Below, piece after piece: positions 16,024 to 25,499 of a stretch of 34,894 bases of DNA. A program made the position numbers and the translations under genes. Numbering within the stretch: position 1 is the stretch's first letter; the number at the start of each line of letters is the position of its first letter. This DNA is from CALJIC01 sp039805565. GTDB lineage: Bacteria > Chloroflexota > Chloroflexia > Chloroflexales > Roseiflexaceae. The notes under the pieces were generated by a model. It was not told where the DNA came from. It saw nothing but the letters and a program-made list of their open reading frames with translations, and did not search any database. The stretch spans positions 1 through 34,894 of the forward strand of contig JBDLTZ010000240.1 of the NCBI GenBank assembly GCA_039805565.1. The letters run 5' to 3'.

Positions 16024-19000
16024 ATGGCCGACTCGCACATACCACTCGCTCTGCCCATTCCAGACGAATCGCTGCCGGCTCCTCGCTCGCGGATCGCAGC
16101 AGAGCCGAGCGCTGTCGTCGGTATGGGCGCGTCGGCCGGCGGTCTCGAGGCGTTCACCACGTTCTTCCAGCAGATGCCGCCCGACAGCGGGATGGCGTTC
16201 GTTCTTATCCAGCATCTTGACCCAAACCAGCCCAGCCTGCTGCCAGAGCTGCTCGCGTCGCAGGCCGCCATACCGGTGCGCGCGGCCGCAGACGGGATGA
16301 CGGTCGAGCCTGACCGCGTCTATGTCATCCCGCCGAACGCCACCCTCATGATCACGCAGGGGGTGCTGTCGCTGGTCACACCGGCCGAGGCGCATGGTCA
16401 CCGCATGCCGATCGACCGGTTCTTCCAATCGCTCGCCGCAGACCAGGGTACGCGCGCGATTGGCATCATCCTCTCGGGGGCCGACACAGACGGCACGCTC
16501 GGGCTGGCGGCGATTCAGGACGCCGGTGGGCTGACGCTGGCGCAGGCGCCGGAGACCGCGCGCTTCGCGATCATGCCGCACAGCGCCATCAGCCGGCGCG
16601 TGGTGGATCACGTCCTGCCCGTCGCGGAGATGCCGGCGCTGCTGCGCTCCTACGTGGCCCGGCGCCTGGCGGCCGGTCCCCCATACAACGATGGCGCGCC
16701 GGCCCAGTCCGGCGCCGAGCTGCGCGCGATCTGCGCCATCCTCCAGCGCGTCACGGGCCACGACTTCCGGCAGTACAAGCCGGCCACGCTGCTCCGGCGC
16801 ATCGCCCGCCGCATGCAGATTGCACACCTCGCCGACCTGGGCGCGTATGCGGAGCGCCTGGCGCACGACCGGCCCGAGGTGGACCAGCTGTTCCAGGATC
16901 TCCTGATCAGCGTCACGAGCTTCTTCCGTGACCCGGCGGCGTTCGACACGCTGGCCACCGATGTCATCCCCACACTCCTGCGCGACAAGGACGCGGACAC
17001 GCCGCTGCGCATCTGGATCGCCGGCTGCGCGACCGGCGAGGAAGCGTATACCGTCGCGATGCTGGTGCTGGAGCAGCTTGACCACAGCGGCACGTCACCG
17101 CCGGTGCAGCTGTTCGCCACCGACATCGACGAGCGGGCGCTGGCGGTGGCTCGCCAGGGGCGCTACGACGCTGAGAGCACCACGCACATCTCCGCCGAGC
17201 GGCTGGCGCGGTTCTTCGTCCCGGACGGCGACGGCTACCAGGTCGCCACGGAGCTGCGGGAGTGCTGCCTCTTCTCGGCGCACAACCTGATCAGCGACCC
17301 GCCCTTCGCGCGGATGGATCTGCTTGTCTGTCGCAACCTGCTGATCTACTTCACCGCCGATCTCCAGCGGCAGCTCGTCCCCCTGCTGCACTACGCGCTC
17401 GCCCCGGGCGGGTATCTCATGCTCGGCTCTGCCGAGAGCGTCACAAGCTACCCGGAGCTGTTCCGGGCGGTGAACCAGCCGCAGCGCATCTACCAGCGCA
17501 ACGAGGTGCACGCGCGGCCCACGATCCCCTTTCCGCTCGCGCTGCCCGGCCGCCAGCCGAGCCGCGGTCTCGTGACGCCGCGGCGCTCGGTGAAGTCAGC
17601 AGCGGTGGATCTGAGCACGGCGCTCGAGCGCCTCATGCTACAGGACTACGCGCCGCCGGCTGTGGTGGTCGACGCCCAGGGGACGATTGTCTCCTTCTTC
17701 GGCCGCACCGGCCCATACCTCGAGCCTAAGGCCGGCACCTCGAGCCTGGATACGCAGGCGATTGTGCGCCCTGAGCTCCGCCTACCGCTCCAGGCCGCCA
17801 TACGCGCCGCGCGGCGTGACCGGACGCCCGTGCGCTCCGACATCACGATCCCCGGCGCCAACGGCGCGGAGCAGCTCACCCTCGTCGCGCGTCCGCTCTC
17901 CGAGCTTGCGCCTGAGGCCGGCCTCGTGCTGATCCTCTTCCAGCGGCATGACCAGCTCAGCTCTCCCGTGGTCGAGCCCGCTGACGTCGGCATGCCGAGC
18001 ATGCAGGTCGCCGCGCAGCTCGCGGACGAGCTCCACACCACCCGCGCCGCGCTCGAGGCGACGATCGCCGACCTGCAGGAGGCCAACGCCGAGCTGACCA
18101 CCGCCAACGAGGAGCTCGTCGCCACGAACGAGGAGCTCCAGTCGGCCAACGAGGAGCTCCAGACCTCCAAGGAAGAGATCCAGTCGATCAACGAGGAGCT
18201 CAAGACAGTCAACGCCGAGCTGCACCGCAAGATCACTGAGCTCGACCGCGTCAACGCCGACCTCGCGAATCTGTTCACCAGTACCCAGATCCCGGCTATC
18301 TTCCTGCATGCCGACGGACGGATCGCGCGCTTTACGCCGGCCGCGACCGAGCTCTTTCGTCTGCTGCCGGTTGACGTCGGCCGGCCGATCACCGATATCG
18401 CGAGCCGCTTTCACGACGGCGACCTGCTGGCGCTGGTGGACGGCGTGCTGGAGTCGCTCCAGCCCCACGAGGAGACGATCCACCGCGTCGAGCCCCAGGC
18501 CTGGTGGATCATGCGCATCCGGCCCTACCGGACGCTCGCCAACGTCATCGATGGCGTGGTCGTCACCTTCACCGACATCACCGGGCTGACCAAGGCATCA
18601 GCCGAGCGCGAGTGCCTGATGGCCGAGACGCAGGCGGCGCGCATCTATGCCGAGCAGATCGTGGCGACGGTCGTCGAGCCGCTGCTGGTCCTGGACGAAG
18701 ACCTGCGGGTGCAGCTCGCCAACCCGGCCTACTATCAGCAGTTCGCGACGACGGTGGCTGAGACCGAGGGGCGCACGTTTTACTATCTCGGGGGGGGCAT
18801 CTGGGATCTCCCGGAGCTCCACGTGCAGCTCGATGCGCTGCGAGAGCAGCAGCGCGACGTGGTGGACCTGGAGATCACGCAGGTGATCCCCTCGAGAGGG
18901 ATGCGGACGCTGCGCCTCTGGGCGCGCCCGATCGCGCACCGGGTCGGCGATACGCGGCGCATCCTGCTGGCGATCACCGATATCACCGAGCTGACGCGCG

Positions 19001-19806
19001 CGGCCACGCTGCTCCAGGCAGACCGCGACGCGCTCGAGCGCCGCGTGGACGAGCGCACGCGCGAGCTCGCCGCCGTGAACGCAACGCTCGAGGCCGAGGT
19101 CGCGGGGCACCGCCGCTCTGAGCAGCAGCGCCAGCAGCTGATCCAGCACCTGGTGACCGCCCAGGAGGAAGAGCGCCGGCGCGTCGCGCGCGAGCTGCAC
19201 GACCAGCTCGGGCAGGACGTCGCCGGGCTGATCCTGGGCCTCAAGGCGCTCCAGGACCAGGTGGCGATCCACGCGCCGGCGCACGAGCGCGTGCGGCAGC
19301 TGCAGTCGCTGGCGGTGCAGATCGGCCAGGAGGTCCGCACGCTCGCCGTGCGCCTGCGCCCGGCGGTGCTCGACGACCTGGGGTTGTCTGTGGCACTGGC
19401 GAACTACGTGGAGCAGTGGTCTGCCCGCGCGGCAGTTGCCGCGGACCTGCACACCACCGGCCTGGAGGGGCCGCGCCTCCCGCTTGCGGTCGAGAGCACG
19501 CTGTACCGGCTGGTCCAGGAGACGCTGACCAACATCCTGAAGTACGCGCAGGCGAGCGGGGTGAGCTTGATTATCGAGCGCACCCCCGTGGAGGTGCGCC
19601 TGATCGTCGAGGACGACGGCGTGGGATTCGACGTCGCGGCGGTACGCGCCGGGGCGCAGGCCGAGCAGCGGCTGGGGCTGGTCGGGATGGAGGAGCGCGT
19701 GACACAGCTGGGGGGTACGCTCACGATCGAGTCGACGCCTGGGCACGGGACCACCGTGTTCGTCTCGCTCCCACTGCTCTCCGAGATGCCAGGAGCAAAC
19801 ACATGA
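16024..19806 (+). CDS. CheB-CheR-PAS-HisKA_3 hybrid sensor histidine kinase
   Basis: A 1260-aa multidomain protein. Residues ~28-195 are a CheB methylesterase-like domain with the catalytic set S37 (GASAGG), H64 and D156 (SGADTDG). Residues ~210-490 are a CheR methyltransferase with SAM motif GCATGEE at 334-340 and the later LVCRNLLIYF. A long coiled coil of NEEL repeats (about 680-745), two PAS domains (about 755-860 and 880-1000) and a second coiled coil follow. A HisKA_3 dimerisation domain has phosphoacceptor H1059 (RVARELHDQLGQD), and the protein ends in an HATPase_c domain (DDGVGFD...GLVGMEERV). No membrane segments are seen, so sensing is cytoplasmic. The ATG at 16024 has GGAG about 9 nt upstream. 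The stop overlaps the start of the response regulator (ATGA). No MCP, CheA or CheW gene is nearby, so this is probably a signalling kinase and not a chemotaxis component. Confidence 0.9.
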   Translation: MADSHIPLALPIPDESLPAPRSRIAAEPSAVVGMGASAGGLEAFTTFFQQMPPDSGMAFVLIQHLDPNQPSLLPELLASQAAIPVRAAADGMTVEPDRVYVIPPNATLMITQGVLSLVTPAEAHGHRMPIDRFFQSLAADQGTRAIGIILSGADTDGTLGLAAIQDAGGLTLAQAPETARFAIMPHSAISRRVVDHVLPVAEMPALLRSYVARRLAAGPPYNDGAPAQSGAELRAICAILQRVTGHDFRQYKPATLLRRIARRMQIAHLADLGAYAERLAHDRPEVDQLFQDLLISVTSFFRDPAAFDTLATDVIPTLLRDKDADTPLRIWIAGCATGEEAYTVAMLVLEQLDHSGTSPPVQLFATDIDERALAVARQGRYDAESTTHISAERLARFFVPDGDGYQVATELRECCLFSAHNLISDPPFARMDLLVCRNLLIYFTADLQRQLVPLLHYALAPGGYLMLGSAESVTSYPELFRAVNQPQRIYQRNEVHARPTIPFPLALPGRQPSRGLVTPRRSVKSAAVDLSTALERLMLQDYAPPAVVVDAQGTIVSFFGRTGPYLEPKAGTSSLDTQAIVRPELRLPLQAAIRAARRDRTPVRSDITIPGANGAEQLTLVARPLSELAPEAGLVLILFQRHDQLSSPVVEPADVGMPSMQVAAQLADELHTTRAALEATIADLQEANAELTTANEELVATNEELQSANEELQTSKEEIQSINEELKTVNAELHRKITELDRVNADLANLFTSTQIPAIFLHADGRIARFTPAATELFRLLPVDVGRPITDIASRFHDGDLLALVDGVLESLQPHEETIHRVEPQAWWIMRIRPYRTLANVIDGVVVTFTDITGLTKASAERECLMAETQAARIYAEQIVATVVEPLLVLDEDLRVQLANPAYYQQFATTVAETEGRTFYYLGGGIWDLPELHVQLDALREQQRDVVDLEITQVIPSRGMRTLRLWARPIAHRVGDTRRILLAITDITELTRAATLLQADRDALERRVDERTRELAAVNATLEAEVAGHRRSEQQRQQLIQHLVTAQEEERRRVARELHDQLGQDVAGLILGLKALQDQVAIHAPAHERVRQLQSLAVQIGQEVRTLAVRLRPAVLDDLGLSVALANYVEQWSARAAVAADLHTTGLEGPRLPLAVESTLYRLVQETLTNILKYAQASGVSLIIERTPVEVRLIVEDDGVGFDVAAVRAGAQAEQRLGLVGMEERVTQLGGTLTIESTPGHGTTVFVSLPLLSEMPGANT

Positions 19807-20456
19807 CATTGCTGCGCATCGTTCTGGTGGACGACCACATGGTGGTCCGCGAGGGCCTGAAGACGCTGATCAACGCCCAGTCGGACATGGTGGTGATCGG
19901 CGAGGCGAGCGATGGGGCCGGCGCGGCGGAGCTTGTGCGCGACTACGCGCCGGACGTGGTGATCATGGACATCACTATGCCGACCGTGAATGGTATCGAG
20001 GCCACCACGCAGATCAGGCAGCTGTGTCCGAACGTGCATGTGCTGGTGCTCAGCGTTCACGACGACACGAGCTACCTGCGGCAGTTGCTGGCGGCCGGCG
20101 CGTCGGGGTATATTCTTAAGCATACCGCCGCCGACGCGCTGATCCAGGCCATCCACGTCGTCGCGTCCGGGGGCGTGTACCTCGAGCCTGGGCTTGCCGA
20201 CCACGTGGTGGCGCGCTACGTGCGCCGGCCGACGCTGACTACCGAGCTGCTGGGCACGGCGCTGAGTGAGCGTGAGACCGAGGTGGTGCAGCGGGTCGCG
20301 CGGGGCTACAGCAACAAGGACATCGCCGCGCAGCTCAACCTGAGTGTCAAGACGGTCGAGACGTACCGGGCGCGGGCGATGGAGAAGCTGGGGTTGGAGA
20401 GCCGCTCCGCGCTGGTGCGCTACGCGCTGGAGCGCGGCTGGCTCCGCGAGCCGTGA
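19803..20456 (+). CDS. NarL/FixJ-type response regulator
   Basis: A 217-aa DNA-binding response regulator. The receiver domain has acidic D10/D11, phosphoacceptor D56 (VVIMDITMP) and K in YILKHT; a LuxR-type HTH lies at about 150-212 (LSERETEVVQRVARGYSNKD, then LNLSVKTVETYRARAMEKLG). Its ATG at 19803 overlaps the kinase TGA, so it is translationally coupled and is surely the partner of the HisKA_3 kinase. The target genes are not evident in the window. Confidence 0.93.
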   Translation: MTLLRIVLVDDHMVVREGLKTLINAQSDMVVIGEASDGAGAAELVRDYAPDVVIMDITMPTVNGIEATTQIRQLCPNVHVLVLSVHDDTSYLRQLLAAGASGYILKHTAADALIQAIHVVASGGVYLEPGLADHVVARYVRRPTLTTELLGTALSERETEVVQRVARGYSNKDIAAQLNLSVKTVETYRARAMEKLGLESRSALVRYALERGWLREP

Positions 20457-20602
20457 TCCGCGGCCTCACCCGGAGGTGGGAGCGGTACGGTCTGCCCTAC
20501 TGTGGAAGACAGGGACGATGTATCTTGAGGGATGGTTGCTGATGCGCCTGTCGTGAAGTGGCTCGGGGTGGTTGTCTCTGAGGCGGCGGAGCGCTGAAGA
20601 GC

Positions 20603-20622
20603 CCAGAGCCTCCTAGCTCTGG
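20603..20622. terminator. Hairpin after two-component operon
   Basis: CCAGAGC (20603-20609), 6-nt loop, GCTCTGG (20616-20622): a perfect 7-bp stem about 150 bp after the response regulator stop. It lacks a T-run. Confidence 0.4.
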
Positions 20623-20685
20623 CAGTACCATGACCGCGGCGAGCTCGCGCCCTCTATCTTGCCACCCTTCCGCGGCTGTCAGGGG

Positions 20686-20702
20686 CCCTGACCGTGTCAG
20701 GG
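20686..20702. repeat. Short palindrome, copy C of dispersed hairpin family
   Basis: CCCTGAC-CGT-GTCAGGG, with the same CGT loop as the 15225-15251 copy and also followed by GAAAT. Just before it TGTCAGGGG (20678-20686) is an additional direct copy of the right arm, so three half-sites alternate in orientation. Confidence 0.45.
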
Positions 20703-20904
20703 GAAATACCGATAGCGTCCTCTTGGAAAGCCCGCCCGCCCGCACCCTTCGCATCTCCTATACTTCTTTGTGCATGTCCTGGCGCTCATCCTCCGCCACC
20801 CGGTCACCGCCGAGCGACTACGCAGAGCCGAGATCGACTCCTCATTAAGTGGGCATCGCGAGATAGATACCTGGTCGTGTGCAATGGCGGTGCGGCATTC
20901 CGCG

Positions 20905-21360
20905 ATGAGCGATACAGCAATGACATCTCTTCCGATCGAGCGGCGCGTGGTCCTGGTGGCCGACGACGAGGACGGGATCCTGCATATCGTGGCGCGGGTC
21001 GTTGTTCGGCTCGGGCTTGAGCCGCTGCTGGTGCACGACGGCGCCGCCGCCGTTGAGATCGCGACGACCTGCCATCACCTGCTCGCGTGTGCGCTTCTGG
21101 ATGTGCAGATGCCACTCATGAACGGTGTCGACGCCGCGCACGCGATCCAGCAGGCGTTCCCGGGCATTCCACTCGTGCTCATGAGCGGCGCAATCCCTCA
21201 GCCGCTTGTCGCGCGTGTCACCCAGCTCCGCGCTGCCAGGTTCCTCCACAAGCCGTTTACGCTTGTGGAGCTGCGTGATACCCTTGTATCGGCCGCGGGC
21301 CAAGTGCAGACATCCACGGTGGCCGTGGAGGCGCAGAAACGCGCAGCGGACTCCGGCTGA
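20905..21360 (+). CDS. Single-domain response regulator (receiver only)
   Basis: A 151-aa protein consisting of a CheY-like receiver: DDEDG near the N-terminus, phosphoacceptor Asp in ALLDVQMPLMNG, a Ser in LVLMSGA and Lys in FLHKPFT, followed by a short variable tail. There is no output domain, so it would signal by protein contact. Start choice is uncertain: ATGs at 20884, 20905 and 20920 are all in frame and none has a clear ribosome-binding site. There is no kinase gene beside it; the hybrid kinase 1 kb upstream is a possible but unproven partner. Confidence 0.75.
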   Translation: MSDTAMTSLPIERRVVLVADDEDGILHIVARVVVRLGLEPLLVHDGAAAVEIATTCHHLLACALLDVQMPLMNGVDAAHAIQQAFPGIPLVLMSGAIPQPLVARVTQLRAARFLHKPFTLVELRDTLVSAAGQVQTSTVAVEAQKRAADSG

Positions 21361-21379
21361 GCGCGCCGAGAGGAAGGCG

Positions 21380-21790
21380 TCGGATCAGGACACCGCCGGT
21401 GGCTATGCGCTGTTCGAGAACACGTTGTTCGCAGGCTCCCTGGGGCCGCTGTCTCACATCCACTGCCGCCGCGACGAGGCGTCCTACATCCTTGAGGGCG
21501 AGCCGACTGTGCGCATTGGGGCACGGTCAGTCGCCGCCCAGGCCGGCTCGTTCGTGCTCGTGCCGCGCGGGGTCGCGCATCGGCCGGCCAATCCCGGCCC
21601 GCAGCCTGCGCGCTTTCTCCGGATCTTCTCGCCGGGCGGGATGGATCGGTTTTTTTGCCGACGCCGCAGGGCGCGTGCCGATCCAGGCGCCCGCGAACGA
21701 CCCAGCCGCCCGCGTATCCTGGCCGATTTCTCTGCGCGCTACGCCTTCGAGCTCGCGGACCTCCCCGCCGCGCTGCCCGCGCGAGGCTAG
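21380..21790 (+). pseudogene. Cupin-domain protein, broken
   Basis: Just after the response regulator stop, a frame without a usable start codon reads GGYALFENTLFAGSLGPLSH, IHCRRDEASYILEGE and GSFVLVPRGVAHRPANPG, an unmistakable single-domain cupin with its metal-binding His/Glu motif (HxH...E) and the second motif (PxGxxH). At a run of seven T (21650-21656) the frame shifts: FFADAAGRVPIQAPANDPAAR continues in the next frame, then ILADFSARYAFELADLP returns in the first. The N-terminal ~20 residues and initiation signals are also absent. A sequencing error in the T-run could explain one shift but not the lost start. Confidence 0.65.
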
Positions 21791-21864
21791 CTGCGCCCTT
21801 GCAGGTGCCAGCCGAGCTGCCCCCATTAGCCGTGCCTGAGCACGAGCCGCACGACGCTTGCTGC

Positions 21865-22497
21865 TCAGCGCGCTGATCCGCCAGGCTCGTCCTCACCCAG
21901 CGGCGTGACGTCTGGTCCGGATGCCCAGCTGTAGGGAAACGGCGTGTCGTCGTCCAGCTCGAGCGCGGCCCGCACTTTCTCGACCGCGGCAGTCTCGGCG
22001 GCGTGCCAGTCGGGCGCGCTGACCGTCATGTCGACCACCGCGGTCTCGTCGGGCGTCTCGCGCGAGAGGCTGTAGCTGATGACGCCGTGGACCTGCCAGG
22101 CCAGCCAGGGCGTCGCGGCTGCCTCCTCCCCGCCGGGCCAGTCCAGGCCGGCAGCCCGGGCACGCCTGAGGACGAGCTCGACCTCGGCAGCGAGCGCGGC
22201 GTCGATGGACGCGCGTACCGGTACGGCCGCCAGGAGCCGCAGCGCGTCACGGGCGAGCTCGACGCTGCCCGTCCCTTCCCCATCGTCCATGCCCTGCAGC
22301 AGCGATCGCTCGAGTGCCGCGGCTGCGACGGCCGCGGGCGTGGAGCGCTCGGCAGGTCGCATCCGCATCTCTGCGTCGTGAGCGGGAGCGGCGCTGCGCT
22401 GCGACGTGGCCACAAGCAGCGCGTAGAGCTCGGGGCCGAGGTCAACTGACCAGCTCCCGCCATCGGGATCGGAAATAGTCAGGGTCACGTTTGTCAT
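21865..22497 (-). CDS. Hypothetical protein
   Basis: A 210-aa soluble acidic protein that I do not recognise. A beta-rich N-terminus (TNVTLTISDPDGGSWSVDLG) precedes a long Ala-rich helical centre and an alpha/beta C-terminus (VVDMTVSAPDWHAAETAAVE...). There are no cysteines in CxxC pairs, no membrane segment and no signal peptide. The ATG at 22497 has GAAGGA about 6 nt upstream, and the minus-strand frame has the normal GC-rich third positions, so I believe it is translated. The ends are convergent with the broken cupin gene (75 bp apart). Confidence 0.6.
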   Translation of the reverse strand: MTNVTLTISDPDGGSWSVDLGPELYALLVATSQRSAAPAHDAEMRMRPAERSTPAAVAAAALERSLLQGMDDGEGTGSVELARDALRLLAAVPVRASIDAALAAEVELVLRRARAAGLDWPGGEEAAATPWLAWQVHGVISYSLSRETPDETAVVDMTVSAPDWHAAETAAVEKVRAALELDDDTPFPYSWASGPDVTPLGEDEPGGSAR

Positions 22498-22851
22498 CGT
22501 GTTCCTTCGGTATCCCGCGCAGGGTCGTACGGCTGCGTGATGCCTCAGCGAAGCGGCGACTATTGGCAGGTCGCGAATCGCTGCACTAGCTCGTCGCTCG
22601 TGACCTGCACAGCTGGTGCGGCGCGGGTCGGCTGGATGTCGGCGGCCCGGATCTCGTGCCAGGGCTGATCGGCCCCAGGTAGTGCGATGTGGTGGTCTCT
22701 GTGCTCTTACTGATCGCCGAATGGCTGGCCCCTACGCCAGCTGGGCATTTCCCACAGACAGTCCGAGGAGGTCGGACACAACGTCCGCTCACAAGCGCTG
22801 CTGCTGCACAGCACTTGGCACCGTGGATGACCTCGTAGCGAAGTGCGTATA
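22498..22851. other. Intergenic stretch without visible gene
   Basis: Nothing convincing on either strand. It forms the upstream region of the leftward 210-aa gene and the downstream flank of the 71-aa gene. Confidence 0.4.
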
Positions 22852-23067
22852 CTACTCATTGTCGTGCATCCCGACCCAGAAGTTGTTCGGCTGTACGGTG
22901 CGCTCGCTGCGTATCAGCACCCCGCCAACCTCAGCCTGGTCTGCGCTGTTGACCAGCACCAGGGTCGGCGCCGTGGCGAAGCGCGCGACGTAGGCCATGA
23001 TTGCCTCCTGAATCTTCTCGGCCGCGCTTTTCTTCGTGCTCTCGTCGTACCATACCAGGTAGTTCAT
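22852..23067 (-). CDS. Small conserved hypothetical protein (71 aa)
   Basis: A 71-aa protein that starts MNYLVWYDESTKKSAAEKI and ends QPNNFWVGMHDNE, with a central ATAPTLVLVNSADQAEVGG. The mixed beta-alpha-beta pattern and the balanced composition look like a genuine small folded protein. I recall similar short proteins in Chloroflexota genomes, but cannot name the family or function. GAGGAAA lies about 7 nt before the ATG at 23067. It has no cysteines and no membrane segment. Confidence 0.65.
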   Translation of the reverse strand: MNYLVWYDESTKKSAAEKIQEAIMAYVARFATAPTLVLVNSADQAEVGGVLIRSERTVQPNNFWVGMHDNE

Positions 23068-23599
23068 GGCTTGTTTCCTCGCGAGGCTTTGCTCGGGTGC
23101 ACGCCGTGTTCCCAGCTTCTACCAGCGCATTGGTAGGCAGGCGGAGGCGTGGCGTAGAGCGGGACACATGCAGGTGCGGACGCCCGCGGCGAGTCGCCGC
23201 AGAGGCTAGACGCGGTGCGGGCCGGTGGACAGTCGCAAGCCGCGAGATCCGTATCAGGCGCCAGGCGATGCGAGCGAGCAAACTGCTCGAGGAGCGAGGG
23301 GTAAGGATACCCAGGGACGGGATCCGTGAACAGCCACTATAACACACTTTCTGCTCAGGTGTGGTTGTGTCCGAAGCAAGCCTGAGCTCATGCGAGATGT
23401 GCGGAGTCAGGCAGGGTGTCATAGATCGACGCGCGACAGCGATATTCCCGCCGGGCTGTTCTACGGTCCGGCGCGCACGTGCGAGTCTATGGCCCGTTCC
23501 CTGCGTCGTCCCAAGGACGTCTGTCGCGCGCCGGAAGTGCTGGAAGATGGCAAGCTGAGGCGGCCAGTGCCCGAGCTGGGGAGCGGCGCAGCAAGCGCG
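23068..23599. other. Intergenic stretch without visible gene
   Basis: About 530 bp between two leftward genes. The frames on both strands are rich in Arg/Ser/Pro and look like shadows; none has a ribosome-binding site or a recognisable domain. Confidence 0.4.
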
Positions 23600-24955
23600 T
23601 CAGTAGACTTCCAGCGCCGCCAGCACCGCCGGCAGCAGTTGCTTCTTGCGCGAGACGACATCAGGCGCATCCAGCAGGCCGTCCGCACGGCGCGGATACG
23701 GCAGCCCGCTGAGCAGCCGCTCGGGGCCTGAGGTCACTAGCCGCGAGGTGCCGCGGACGACGTCGGTGACCAGGAGCAGGGCTGCCGCGAGGTCCTGCCG
23801 CTCCCGCAGGTCATCGAGCGCCTGTTGCAGCTCGCCGACCCGCTCCTCGAGCTCCGCGAACCCCGGAACTTCAACCTGCGCGATGGCGAAGTGGAGCGCC
23901 CCCTGCTGGTACGTCTTCAGGTCAGCGCTGACCACCTGCTCAGCGGATCGATGCCCCAGCCCGGCGCCAGCTGTCAGCAGCTCCGCACCCAGTGATGCCA
24001 GCGCCCGCTCGCGCTCGGCCACCCCGTCGGCTTGTGCCAGTCCTGCCAGCACGGTGAGCTGCATCGCCGCAGCGCGGTCGCGGTCCGTCGTCGTCGGCGA
24101 GCGTAGCACGAGCGTGTCGGACAGGATGCCGCACAGCAGCATGCCGCACACCCCCGGCGGGGGTGTCAGGTTGGCGTGCAGCGCCTCCTCGATCACCAGC
24201 GTTGAGCAGCTGCCAACCGGGTCGACCCGGAAGCGAATCGGGGCCGGCGTCGGCGGGTTGCCCAGCCGGTGGTGATCGAGCACGGCGATGATGTCCACTT
24301 CTTCCAGTCCCGGCACTGCCTGTCCCGCCTCGTTGTGGTCGACCAGCGCCAGGCGGACCTGGCGCGGAGCGAGCAGATCGGCCTTCTGCACCAGGCCGAC
24401 GTAGCCGCCATCCTCGCCAACCACCGGGAAGTCGTCGTGCGCGCCGCGGAGCGCCATCGGGCGCACATCGCGAACGCGCTCGTCGGTGCGGAACATCGGC
24501 ACATCGCGGTCGGTGGCGATAAGGCAGGGCTCGGTCAGCCGCTGCTCGAGTCGGGCGGTAATCGGCCCGGCCAGCAGATCGTTGAGCGCGGCGAATAGGC
24601 CGGCGCCGGTGATGATGCCGATTGGCTTGCCATCCTCACCGACGACTGGAATCGGCCTCCGCACGGCAGCGACTGCTCGGGCGGCGTCCAGGAGCGGCTG
24701 CTGAGCCGAGAGCGGGCCGATATACTGCGCCAACTGCCCCACGCGCATCCAGGCGTCGGTCAGCAGCTCTGGCGCGTCGACGCCGAAGCGTTTGAGCGCG
24801 AAGGCAGTCTGAGCATTGATCTCCCCTGCCCGTGCCGGGCGACAGTTCAGGCCGTCGCGTGTCGTCAGCACCCAGGCGTAGCCGAGGGCGGCGGCAATCG
24901 CATCCGTGTCTGGGTTTCGGTGCCCGACGACAGAGACCACATCTGCGTTGTTCAT
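23600..24955 (-). CDS. ppaC: Family II manganese-dependent inorganic pyrophosphatase with CBS domains
   Basis: A 451-aa cytoplasmic enzyme that hydrolyses pyrophosphate to phosphate. The DHH-type N-terminus has GHRNPDTDA with metal ligands H12, D16 and D18; two CBS domains (about 65-130 and 135-195) interrupt the catalytic part; then LVDHNE (206-208) and LDHHR (227-230), and the C-terminal substrate-binding SRKKQ motif at 435-439. This is the CBS-PPase architecture, in which adenine nucleotides regulate activity through the CBS pair. The DRTGG domain present in some members between the CBS domains is absent. The ATG at 24955 has AGGAG about 6 nt upstream. It stands alone. Confidence 0.93.
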   Translation of the reverse strand: MNNADVVSVVGHRNPDTDAIAAALGYAWVLTTRDGLNCRPARAGEINAQTAFALKRFGVDAPELLTDAWMRVGQLAQYIGPLSAQQPLLDAARAVAAVRRPIPVVGEDGKPIGIITGAGLFAALNDLLAGPITARLEQRLTEPCLIATDRDVPMFRTDERVRDVRPMALRGAHDDFPVVGEDGGYVGLVQKADLLAPRQVRLALVDHNEAGQAVPGLEEVDIIAVLDHHRLGNPPTPAPIRFRVDPVGSCSTLVIEEALHANLTPPPGVCGMLLCGILSDTLVLRSPTTTDRDRAAAMQLTVLAGLAQADGVAERERALASLGAELLTAGAGLGHRSAEQVVSADLKTYQQGALHFAIAQVEVPGFAELEERVGELQQALDDLRERQDLAAALLLVTDVVRGTSRLVTSGPERLLSGLPYPRRADGLLDAPDVVSRKKQLLPAVLAALEVY

Positions 24956-25499
24956 GCGTGCTCCTACAAGCAGTAGTCATCAAAGCGCGGACCCATCAGG
25001 GGCTGCCGTGCCCTGAGAGCGCCCCACTGGGCCGCGCCACGCTTCTGTCTGGGCCAGTCCACCCATCTTGTCCGCATGCGGGAGGCGCGACCATCCCGCG
25101 GATGCGAATGTTCTGATGTACCAGTCATTACGGCTCGCAACGAGTCGTGGTCCGGGCTGCTGTGTCACGCACGGAGAGCCAGATGGCACGGCCCAGGGCC
25201 GGACGAGGAGCGGCGCGTGGGGTTTGACAGACGCGACGGGGGAAGGCAACGACTGCATTGTACCACGTCGATTCATCAGCAGGCATTGCGGGTGAAGGAG
25301 TGCCGGCGGGCCCGCCTGGGTACCCGAGGAACGGCGTGATGACCGCGCGGTCGGAATCGCTGAGTTCATGGCAATGGGCTTACTCACCCTTCTATAGCAG
25401 ATGACAGCGCGTCGAATCAAGTGTATCTTGGAGTGGCGTCAGCCTCAGTGCGATGTATGGACAACGGCGGCAGAGAGCGGCCGCGCGAGACAGCGCGAG
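24956..25499. other. Intergenic stretch without visible gene
   Basis: The divergent region between the pyrophosphatase gene and the DUF1905 gene. Minus- and plus-strand frames here show no domain and no ribosome-binding site; I see nothing to annotate apart from the gene remnant at its right edge. Confidence 0.4.

Larger units (their letters stand above)
20457..20904. other. Gene-free stretch with hairpins
   Basis: No credible gene. It contains the candidate terminator at 20603-20622, the hairpin family copy at 20686-20702, and a TATACT box at 20759-20764 that may belong to a promoter of the next response regulator (no matching -35 at the right distance). Confidence 0.45.

Noticed and set aside
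24980..25420. Minus-strand frame of 146 codons
   Set aside because: No domain and low-complexity Ser/Pro/Arg composition; no ribosome-binding site.
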